DNA of 64,000 nucleotides from Methanomassiliicoccales archaeon (lineage in GTDB: Archaea; Thermoplasmatota; Thermoplasmata; Methanomassiliicoccales; UBA472), in the NCBI GenBank assembly GCA_026394395.1, contig JAPKYK010000001.1:124001-188000 (forward strand), read 5' to 3'. Under the pieces are notes generated by a model that saw only the letters and a program-made list of their open reading frames with translations, did no database searches and was not told where the DNA came from. Positions 58,264 to 64,000 of the stretch are shown in pieces. A program made the position numbers and the translations under genes. Within the stretch, counting starts at the first letter, position 1; the number at the start of each line of letters is the position of its first letter.

Positions 58264-60395
58264 CCCTCCTTGTGCCAGCATCCGCGGTTCCGGATGAGCC
58301 AATCCTGGGAATCGACCTTTTCCTCGTTCTTCCGAGCCTTGCGCTTGACGTAGGTGCCGTCGGGGAGCATGTCCCGGGATTTCACGTTGTCCCGCAGGTG
58401 GATCGGCAATATGACGTCCACCAGCATCCGTTTGTAGCTCTCGTCCAGCACTGGGAACAGGACCTCCACACGTTTGTTCAGGTTGCGGGGCATGAGGTCC
58501 GAGCTTCCCAGGAAGACCTCCTCCTCCCCGCCGTTCCTGAAGTAGTAGATGCGGGCATGCTCCAGGAACCGGCCCACTATGCTGCTCTGCCGGATGTTCT
58601 CGCTCAGCCCCTTCACCCCCGGCCGCAGGGCGCATAGCCCGCGCACGTTGAGATCGATACGGACCCCGGCGTTCGAGGCCCGGTACAGCGCCTGGACCAC
58701 CTCCTTGTCCAGCAGTCCATTGAGCTTGAACGCCAGGTAACCGTCCCCATGCTCTAGGTGCCGTTGGGCCTCGCGGTCTATCTTAGCGATGATCTCCTGC
58801 TTAAGGGTCACCGGGGCCACCAGCAACTTGCGATATCGGTCCTTGTGGGCGTACCCAGTCAGGTAGTTGAACAGGTCGGCCACGTCCGCGCCGATGTCCG
58901 GATCGTTGGTCAGGTATCCGATGTCCCCATAGATCCGCGCGGTCTGGGCGTTGTAGTTCCCGGAGCTCATGTGACTGTAGCGGACGATATCGTCGCCCTT
59001 GCGCTTGACCACCAGGAGGAGCTTGGCGTGGACCTTAAGATCCAGTAGTCCGTACACCACGTGCACCCCGGCCTGCTCCAAGGCCCGGGCCCAAACGATG
59101 TTGTTCTCCTCGTCGAAGCGGGCCTTGAGCTCCACCACCGCGGCCACGGCCTTACCGTTCTCCCTCGCTTCCATCAGGGCATCGATGATGGGAGAATGCT
59201 TGTCGATGCGGTATAGGGTTATCTTGATGGCCAGCACCTGGGGGTCGTGGGCCGCCTGCTTGAGGAAGGTGACCAGGGGCACGAAGCTGTCATAGGGATG
59301 GTAGAACAGCCGGTCCCGATGGTCCACGGCGGTCATGAGGTCCTTCTCCGGGACCAGCTCCGGCGGCACGTAAGGAAGGAAGGGGTTATCTTTCAGATCG
59401 GGACGGTTTATGGCCATCAGGTCCCAGAAGGTGGTAAGGGCCAACGGAGCGTGCGAACGAAAGACCATCAGAGAATGCAGGCCAAGCTTGTTGGTGAACA
59501 GCTCGACCATCTTCTCTGGCATGTCATTGTCCACCTCCAGGCGGGTGGGGGAGCCGATCCTTCTGGTCTCCACGCTCTCCTCGATGGCCGTGAGCAGGTC
59601 CTCAGCCTCGTCCGTGGTTATCTCGATGTCCGCGTCCCGGGTGATGCGGAAGGTGTGCGCCTCCTTGATGCTCATCCCCGGGAACAACAGGTCCAGGTTG
59701 TCCGCCACCAGGTCCTCCAGTAGGACGAAGTCCTGTACCCGTCCCGGACCATTCTCCGGCAAGGGAACGAAGCGGGGGAAGAGGTCCAAGGGGACCTTGA
59801 CCCTGGCGTAGCGCTCGCCCCTCTGCGGGTGCCGGACCACCACGGCCAGGTTTATGCTCAGGTTGGAGATGAACGGAAAAGGTTGGTTGAAGTCCAGGGC
59901 CAGTGGCGTCAGCGCCGGGAAGATCATGCGCTCGAAGAAGTCCCGCAGCCCCTCCCGACGGCCCCGGTCCAGGTCCCCTATGCGGTGCACCAGTATGCCC
60001 TGGGCCTTCAGCTTGGGCAGAAGGTCGTCGTACCAGCAGGTGCCATGTGCCTCTAACAGAGGAAGGAGCTCGCGGTTGATGGCCTCCATCTGCTCGAGAG
60101 GCGTCAGGCCGTCCGGCGGGAATTCCAGCGCCCCCTTTTTGAGCTGCCTCTTGAGCCCTGACACGCGCACCATGAAGAACTCGTCCAGGTTGCTGCCGCA
60201 GATGGCCAGGAACTTGACCCTCTCCAGAAGGGGGTGCCGCTCATCCAAAGCCTCCTCGAGTATACGGCGATGGAACCCGATCCAGCTGATCTCCCGGTTC
60301 AGGAAAGAGGAGGATGATTCCAGCTTTGAGGCGGGCGCTTCAGCCTTCGTCACCGGCTTGTTCTTCTTCTTATCCTTGTTCTTGCGAGAGGCCAT
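58260..60395 (-). CDS. ppk1: Polyphosphate kinase 1
   Basis: Makes polyphosphate from ATP reversibly. The protein (711 residues) has the N-terminal NREISWIGFHRRILEEA, the middle head domain, and in the C-terminal phospholipase D-like domains the autophosphorylated His in RYSHMSSGNYN near residue 478 and the second-site RIYYFRNGGEEEVFLGSSD. ATG 60395 precedes a lysine-rich N terminus (ASRKNKDKKKNKP). A TATA box lies at 60424-60432 on the opposite side. It is the first gene of the polyphosphate operon and divergent from the ubiquitin-like operon. Confidence 0.95.
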   Translation of the reverse strand: MASRKNKDKKKNKPVTKAEAPASKLESSSSFLNREISWIGFHRRILEEALDERHPLLERVKFLAICGSNLDEFFMVRVSGLKRQLKKGALEFPPDGLTPLEQMEAINRELLPLLEAHGTCWYDDLLPKLKAQGILVHRIGDLDRGRREGLRDFFERMIFPALTPLALDFNQPFPFISNLSINLAVVVRHPQRGERYARVKVPLDLFPRFVPLPENGPGRVQDFVLLEDLVADNLDLLFPGMSIKEAHTFRITRDADIEITTDEAEDLLTAIEESVETRRIGSPTRLEVDNDMPEKMVELFTNKLGLHSLMVFRSHAPLALTTFWDLMAINRPDLKDNPFLPYVPPELVPEKDLMTAVDHRDRLFYHPYDSFVPLVTFLKQAAHDPQVLAIKITLYRIDKHSPIIDALMEARENGKAVAAVVELKARFDEENNIVWARALEQAGVHVVYGLLDLKVHAKLLLVVKRKGDDIVRYSHMSSGNYNAQTARIYGDIGYLTNDPDIGADVADLFNYLTGYAHKDRYRKLLVAPVTLKQEIIAKIDREAQRHLEHGDGYLAFKLNGLLDKEVVQALYRASNAGVRIDLNVRGLCALRPGVKGLSENIRQSSIVGRFLEHARIYYFRNGGEEEVFLGSSDLMPRNLNKRVEVLFPVLDESYKRMLVDVILPIHLRDNVKSRDMLPDGTYVKRKARKNEEKVDSQDWLIRNRGCWHKEG

Positions 60396-60509
60396 TTCTA
60401 TCCACCACACATCTGACCTGCAGTATATATGAGATTACTGACCAGTCAATAATTCACTCATTATCAAAATGTAAATCGGTGCTGTTCAGTTCTTATAGGC
60501 TGGAGCAGC
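60396..60509. promoter_or_regulatory. Divergent promoter between ppk1 and the ubiquitin-like operon
   Basis: A 114-base AT-rich spacer. CATATATAC on the minus strand (60424-60432) serves ppk1. Candidate elements for the plus strand are the AT-rich stretch near 60458-60477 and TTCTTATAG near 60490. GGAG at 60502-60505 is the ribosome-binding site for the E1-like gene. Confidence 0.5.
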
Positions 60510-61316
60510 ATGCTGGTGCCCATGGACGCCCTGATCCGCCCCGGGGACGTGGACACCGACCGCTTGGACCGGACCAGACGCATCGACTGGGTCGACATCG
60601 GGAGGGTGCAGGGATCGAGGGTGCTGGTGGTCGGCGCCGGAGCCCTGGGCAACGAGGCGGTCAAGGACCTGGTGCTCTTCGGCTTCCAGCACGTGGACGT
60701 GCTGGACATGGACCGCGTGGTCCGCTCCAACCTGAACCGCTGCGTTCTATTTCGCGAGGGGGACCAGTCCACCGGAAGGGGCAAGTCCGATCTGGTGGCG
60801 GAGAGGGCCAGGGAGCTCGATCCCTCGTCCGAGGTCAGACCTTTGTTCGGGACGGTGCAATCTCTGGGGCCGAAGGAGATGGCAGCCTACGACGTGATCC
60901 TCGGGTGCTTGGACAACGTGGCCGCCCGTCTGCACCTCAACGCCAATTCCTACCACGCCGGCGTCCCTTACATCGACGGAGGGACGGACGGCTTCCGGGG
61001 CCGAGTGCAGGTGGTGGTCCCCCCATCGACCCCCTGCCTGCAATGCTCCATGAATCGCAGCCACTACAAGGTGATGGAACGGAGGTTCAGCTGCACCGGA
61101 CAGGACACGGTGTTCTACCAGCCCAAGATGGCAGCGGAGATAACCACCACCAGCGTCATCGCCGCCATGCAGGTCCGGGAGGCGGTCAAGTTGCTCTCCG
61201 GAAAGGACGTGGTCTGTAACACGGTCTATTACGATGGACTGACAGGGAACTGCGAGACCCTCACCTTGGACCGGGACCCCGAATGCCCGGTCCATCTGAC
61301 CGCGCCATTATCATAA
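60510..61316 (+). CDS. E1-like ubiquitin-like-protein activating enzyme (ThiF/UBA fold)
   Basis: A 268-residue adenylating enzyme. It has the ATP-binding VLVVGAGALGNEAVKDL (GxGxxG at 42-47), VDVLDMD (Asp66), the SNLNRCVLF arginine motif at 73-81, GRGKSD (Lys92), and GCLDNVAARLHLN at 132-144. CLQC at 176-179 and a late DPECPVH look like zinc ligands. Cys195 in FSCTGQ, placed as the catalytic cysteine of ThiF/MoeB/E1 enzymes, could carry the thioester. It lacks a separate ubiquitin-fold domain. Its neighbours encode a ubiquitin-like protein, an E2 and a JAMM protease, so it is an E1 rather than a cofactor enzyme. ATG 60522 is an alternative start. Confidence 0.9.
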   Translation: MLVPMDALIRPGDVDTDRLDRTRRIDWVDIGRVQGSRVLVVGAGALGNEAVKDLVLFGFQHVDVLDMDRVVRSNLNRCVLFREGDQSTGRGKSDLVAERARELDPSSEVRPLFGTVQSLGPKEMAAYDVILGCLDNVAARLHLNANSYHAGVPYIDGGTDGFRGRVQVVVPPSTPCLQCSMNRSHYKVMERRFSCTGQDTVFYQPKMAAEITTTSVIAAMQVREAVKLLSGKDVVCNTVYYDGLTGNCETLTLDRDPECPVHLTAPLS

Positions 61317-61336
61317 TGTTGATTCTAATGGAAAGG

Positions 61337-61345
61337 ATTATACAT
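61337..61345 (+). promoter_or_regulatory. Candidate internal promoter for the ubiquitin-like gene
   Basis: ATTATACAT lies about 34 bases before the ubiquitin-like ATG, in the only sizeable gap (58 bases) of the operon. It would give a leader of about nine bases and allow the modifier to be made in excess over the E1. Confidence 0.4.
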
Positions 61346-61374
61346 GATTCCCAAAGATTGACCAGCGGATTACA

Positions 61375-61620
61375 ATGGTGGTAAGAGTAAGGGTAAGGAA
61401 CGCGGAGACCGGGGCTACGGTGGACATGGAACTGGAGACGGAGAACACCGTGGAAGAGATCATCGAAGGCGTTTCGGCATTCTGGGAGAAGGATCCCGGC
61501 GCCTACGTCGTCCGCAAGGGACGCCGGCTTCTTCGGGGGCAGCAGAAGGTCCAGGACCTGGACCTGCAGTCCAACGAGGAGCTGGAGCTGATCCCGGACC
61601 CCGAAGGCGGGAACAAATGA
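61375..61620 (+). CDS. Ubiquitin-like modifier protein ending GG-NK
   Basis: An 81-residue beta-grasp protein. The pattern fits ubiquitin: strand 1 VVRVRVRNAETG, strand 2 ATVDMELE, helix TVEEIIEGVSAFWEKD, strand 3 AYVVRKGRRL, and LQSNEELELIPDPEGG matching ubiquitin's last strand and tail. The C terminus is Gly-Gly followed by Asn-Lys, so the diglycine must be exposed by removing two residues, a job for the JAMM protease encoded two genes later. The E1, E2 and protease are in the same operon. Its TGA overlaps the E2 ATG. Other lysines are few (Lys48 and Lys58 approximately), limiting chain formation. Confidence 0.88.
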   Translation: MVVRVRVRNAETGATVDMELETENTVEEIIEGVSAFWEKDPGAYVVRKGRRLLRGQQKVQDLDLQSNEELELIPDPEGGNK

Positions 61621-62123
61621 CCCTGCCCCTCGAGATACTGTTCATAAGGATGCGCAACGAACTGGAGGCCTGCCAAAGCTTCCTCCCGACCGACTTCGAC
61701 CTGGGCGAGGAGCACCTGACCTCCTTCCCGCTGAAGGTGGACATAACCCTGGAGCGCACCCCCGGTCCCATCATGGAGAACGGGAAGCTCGCCTACCGAT
61801 ATCATCACCAACTGCAGCTGATCATCGGCCGAGAATATCCTTTCGAGAAACCGCTGGTCATCTGGAAGACCCCCATATTTCATCCCAACATCATGATGCC
61901 CGAGGACGGCGGCCACGTCTGCATCAAGCTGTTGTCGGACTGGTCCTTCAATTCTACGTTGTCCACGTTCATCAAGGGCCTGGAGTCCCTGCTCATCTCT
62001 CCTAACGGGGGCAGCCCGTTCGGCACTGACACCTGCACGGCCGCCGCCCAATATTTCAACACGAGCCCGAAACGGGCGCTGCCCATCGTGATTCCGACCT
62101 CCCCCAAGGTGGTGCGCCGTTGA
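61617..62123 (+). CDS. E2-like ubiquitin-conjugating enzyme (UBC fold)
   Basis: A 168-residue UBC-fold protein with the canonical core: N-terminal helix (ILFIRMRNELEAC), a beta meander with YPFEKPLVIW at 74-83, the HPN motif at 89-91 (IFHPNIMMP), the catalytic cysteine at 102 (GGHVCIKLL) and Trp109 in LLSDWSFNSTL, then the crossover helix TFIKGLESLLISPN. This order and spacing match eukaryotic E2s and bacterial or archaeal E2-like proteins. A basic, proline-containing tail (SPKVVRR) follows. It overlaps the modifier gene (ATGA) and the JAMM gene. Confidence 0.9.
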   Translation: MTLPLEILFIRMRNELEACQSFLPTDFDLGEEHLTSFPLKVDITLERTPGPIMENGKLAYRYHHQLQLIIGREYPFEKPLVIWKTPIFHPNIMMPEDGGHVCIKLLSDWSFNSTLSTFIKGLESLLISPNGGSPFGTDTCTAAAQYFNTSPKRALPIVIPTSPKVVRR

Positions 62124-62752
62124 AGCGTGCGCCGGTCATCCTCGGAGGGAAGGACATGGAGGTGGAGGAGATGCCCCCGCCCTCGTCCGAGCGAACCCTG
62201 CCTCACAAGTGGCTGCCCGAGGAGGGCCGTCCCCTATATTCAGAAAAAGAGGGGGCGGAGATGTTCCTGTTCAAGACGGCGGAGGAGAAGGTGCGCAACC
62301 ACGCCCTCAGCAAGGTCAAGGAAGGCTTGGAGGTGATGGGCTTCCTTTTGGGGGAGGTGTTCACCTTCGAAGGCCGGGAGTACACCGTGGTCCGGGACGT
62401 GGCCACCACCGACCTGGAGGCCACCTCGGTCAGCGTAAGGTTCGACCCGGAGGGGTTCGAGACCCTCTTCGCCTCGCTGGAATGCGCCCGCTTCCGCTAC
62501 GTGCTGGTGGGCTGGTACCATTCCCATCCCGGTCACAGATGCTTCCTCTCCTCGACGGACATCGCCACCCAAAGTGGGATGTTCGACCGGCCTTACCACA
62601 CCGCGTTGGTCGTTGACCCCATACACCGGGAGATGGACGCGTTCTGCCTGAAAAAAGGAGAGGTGCGGCGACGCAAGTTCATGGTCTACTGGGACGAGTT
62701 CCAGAATCCCTATTACGGCGAGAGCGTCAGGTCCCGTAAGCTAAGCGATTAG
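62120..62752 (+). CDS. Rpn11-like JAMM protease of the ubiquitin-like operon
   Basis: A 210-residue MPN+ metalloprotease. The zinc site is complete: Glu71 in LEVMGFLLGE, then GWYHSHPGHRCFLSSTDIATQ-type motif at 131-149 with His134, His136 and Asp147. The wording of this site (GWYHSHPG, LSSTDI) is strikingly like the proteasomal lid enzyme Rpn11. An acidic, proline-containing 50-residue N-terminal region precedes the domain. It starts at TTG overlapping the E2 stop. Expected roles: trimming the Asn-Lys tail of the modifier and removing it from targets. It is the last gene of the operon. Confidence 0.9.
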   Translation: MKRAPVILGGKDMEVEEMPPPSSERTLPHKWLPEEGRPLYSEKEGAEMFLFKTAEEKVRNHALSKVKEGLEVMGFLLGEVFTFEGREYTVVRDVATTDLEATSVSVRFDPEGFETLFASLECARFRYVLVGWYHSHPGHRCFLSSTDIATQSGMFDRPYHTALVVDPIHREMDAFCLKKGEVRRRKFMVYWDEFQNPYYGESVRSRKLSD

Positions 62753-62753
62753 C

Positions 62754-63293
62754 TCACACCCAGATAGCGTGCCGGCGCCTCAGCGAGGTCTCGTCCTGTT
62801 GCAGGCGTTGCATGAGCAGAGGGACCATGGAATCAAGCATGACCATGCTGGAGAGCTCGAAGATCGTTCCCAGGGGGGCCATGCGCTTCTTCTGATCGTC
62901 CCGGGGCTGCACCAGCTCCATGACTATGTTGCTGGCGATGCCCAGTTTGGAATGACGGCTTCCAGTGATCGTTATGACCACCGCGCCGATGCGGCGCACG
63001 ATGTTGGCGGTCTGCACCGCGGACATGGTCTCCCCGGTGTTGGATATGATGAACACTAGATCGTCCTTCTCCACTATGGGGGTGGTGGTGTCACCGACGA
63101 AGTGTACGTTCAGCCCAATCTGCACTAGGCGCACGGCGAAGGACTTGCCGACCAATCCGGACCGTCCCACCCCGTAGATGAATATCTTGGGCGAGGAGGC
63201 TAGGGCCTCAATGATCTGCGAGATGACGATCTCGTCCACCTTCTCGATGGTCCGCTTGACCTCTTCCAGGATGTAGACGGTGGTGTCCTTCAA
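62754..63293 (-). CDS. hxlB: 6-phospho-3-hexuloisomerase
   Basis: A 179-residue SIS-domain isomerase interconverting hexulose 6-phosphate and fructose 6-phosphate in the ribulose monophosphate route; archaea use it backwards to make ribulose 5-phosphate. Features: IFIYGVGRSGLVGKSFAVRL near residue 37, FIISNTGETMSAVQ and the C-terminal FELSSMVMLDSMV, all family-typical. No hexulose-phosphate synthase is adjacent. Its start overlaps the stop of the TIM-barrel gene upstream, so the two are co-transcribed. It ends two bases from the convergent JAMM gene. Confidence 0.93.
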   Translation of the reverse strand: MKDTTVYILEEVKRTIEKVDEIVISQIIEALASSPKIFIYGVGRSGLVGKSFAVRLVQIGLNVHFVGDTTTPIVEKDDLVFIISNTGETMSAVQTANIVRRIGAVVITITGSRHSKLGIASNIVMELVQPRDDQKKRMAPLGTIFELSSMVMLDSMVPLLMQRLQQDETSLRRRHAIWV

Positions 63294-64000
63294 TCCTCAT
63301 CCTCGTCCTTGCCGCCCTTGGGCTTCTTGACCTTGGTGTCCTTGGATATCTTCTTGGTCAGCACACGCTCGTAGATGACCTTCATGTACATGGCGTCGTG
63401 CTCCAGCAAGGGGGAGCTGGAAATTATGACCGAGTTGGGGTTGGCTTCCGCCAGATACTCGGCCATCGGTTCGAAACGCAGGTCGCCCTTCTTGATCGGG
63501 GTCACCCGGCGCTCGTTGCCGCCCTCGTGCTCCACGCCCGAAAAGTGAGTGTAATGCAGGTCGCCGACGTAGCTGCTGACCTTGTCGAAGACCTCGGCGA
63601 AGTCCTCCGATTCCCTGAGCATGCCGTTGGTACGAGCGTGCAGATGGGCGAAGTTGACCACCGGAACGACGTGGTCCAGCTTGTCGCACAGCTCCAAAAT
63701 CTCGTCCAGGCCGCCGAACACCTCCTTGCGGCCGGAGGTCTCCAGTCCCAGCTTGGGGGTGATCTTGTTCTTGTCCCACCAGGCCACGATCTCCTCCAGC
63801 CGGTCGGTGATGGCGGCGGTGGCCTCCCGGTGGCTCAGGTTGCCGTAGAGCCCCATGTGGGAGACTACCATGTTGCCGCCCATCTCCTGGGTCAGCAGGC
63901 CGGCCCAGCGGATGGAGTCCATGCTCTTTCTGGTGAGCTCGGTGTCTGTGGCCAGGTCGATGTAGTACGGTGTGTGCATGGAAAGCGCCACGTCCAGCTC
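63290..64000 (-). CDS. Endonuclease IV/xylose isomerase-like TIM-barrel protein (truncated by window edge)
   Basis: At least 236 codons are present; the frame is open to the window edge, so the N terminus is missing. Metal-ligand motifs of AP endonuclease family 2 barrels are seen: MVVSHMGLYG, PKLGLETSG, VVNFAHLHAR and DLHYTHFSG. The tail is lysine-rich and very acidic at the end (KKPKGGKDEDED). Family members are endonuclease IV-type DNA repair enzymes or sugar isomerases; coupling with the phosphohexuloisomerase leaves both open. Confidence 0.82.
   Translation of the reverse strand, partial: ELDVALSMHTPYYIDLATDTELTRKSMDSIRWAGLLTQEMGGNMVVSHMGLYGNLSHREATAAITDRLEEIVAWWDKNKITPKLGLETSGRKEVFGGLDEILELCDKLDHVVPVVNFAHLHARTNGMLRESEDFAEVFDKVSSYVGDLHYTHFSGVEHEGGNERRVTPIKKGDLRFEPMAEYLAEANPNSVIISSSPLLEHDAMYMKVIYERVLTKKISKDTKVKKPKGGKDEDED

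Noticed and set aside
58264-58635. 125-residue N-terminal extension of the CHAD fusion
   Set aside because: It lies inside ppk1 in another frame and has a shadow-type composition; ATG 58263 overlaps the ppk1 stop in an ATGA.
60510-61316. ThiF/MoeB cofactor-biosynthesis enzyme instead of E1
   Set aside because: The fold alone allows it, but the next three genes are a modifier with a processed tail, a UBC-fold E2 and a JAMM protease, and no thiamine or molybdopterin gene is adjacent.
1-64000. CRISPR arrays, insertion sequences or rRNA genes
   Set aside because: No regularly spaced repeats, transposase-like proteins or rRNA-like sequence were seen on reading both strands.
1-64000. Pyrrolysine read-through at TAG, given the possible Methanomassiliicoccales origin
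   Set aside because: Several ordinary genes (XPD helicase, scpB, Kae1) end at TAG at their expected lengths, and no methylamine methyltransferase is present, so no read-through can be argued here.

Overview
The window is archaeal chromosome: aIF5A with a hypusination loop, Nop5 and fibrillarin, Sm-like protein, CarS for ether lipids, eukaryote-type S15, XPD helicase, Kae1, an intron-containing tRNA-Val, TATA boxes about 25 bases ahead of start codons and several leaderless genes. GC-rich genes, SMC with ScpA and ScpB, and HdrA/MvhD/FdhB-type redox proteins fit a Thermoplasmatota (Methanomassiliicoccales-like) euryarchaeon best. That placement is inference; no rRNA or methanogenesis marker lies in the window. 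Layout: 0-4 kb, amino acid genes (threonine aldolase, class V aminotransferase, SerA). 4-10 kb, a thiamine-binding protein, an unknown protein, XPD helicase, CarS, PyrE, family 4 uracil-DNA glycosylase and two family 2 glycosyltransferases. 10.16-10.45 kb, a gap with nested inverted repeats, a TATA box and a terminator-like hairpin, read here as a candidate structured RNA. 10.6-15.6 kb, smc-scpA-scpB. 15.8-18.5 kb, Sm-like protein and a sugar nucleotidyltransferase/phosphohexomutase pair. 18.5-23 kb (minus strand), two operons: aIF5A-agmatinase-GDT1, and mtnA-class II aldolase-nop5. 23-25.7 kb, a V4R regulator, then a PhoU-like protein with a Pit phosphate transporter. 26.1-32.7 kb is a plus-strand redox operon: DsrE, TusA, MvhD, two complementary HdrA-type flavoproteins, two FdhB/FrhB-like iron-sulfur proteins and a second MvhD. 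It recalls Qmo and sulfur-oxidising sHdr systems but has no HdrB or HdrC. 32.7-39.8 kb is more AT-rich and looks accessory: a 19-residue basic ORF with a perfect Shine-Dalgarno, a long KamA-like radical SAM protein, two cation/proton antiporters and citrate synthase. 39.8-45.9 kb holds tRNA-Val, a glutaredoxin-like protein, Kae1, a DHH nuclease with rps15, Nudix, GNAT, fibrillarin and three small unknown proteins. 45.9-54 kb holds a CrtC-like/rifampicin-phosphotransferase-like pair, an IMPase, NAD kinase, a small JAMM protein and a second nucleotidyltransferase/phosphohexomutase pair. Two systems stand out in the last 10 kb. A minus-strand polyphosphate operon joins Ppk1, a CHAD-metallophosphoesterase-HD fusion and a Ppx/GppA-HD phosphatase. 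Divergent from it is a compact ubiquitin-like conjugation operon: E1-like enzyme, ubiquitin-fold protein ending Gly-Gly-Asn-Lys, E2-like enzyme with HPN motif and catalytic Cys, and an Rpn11-like JAMM protease, with overlapping stop/start codons and no visible E3. The operon resembles bacterial Bil-type and Caldiarchaeum-type ubiquitin-like systems and is the strongest candidate for the undescribed system. The window ends in a phosphohexuloisomerase and a truncated endonuclease IV-like TIM-barrel gene.
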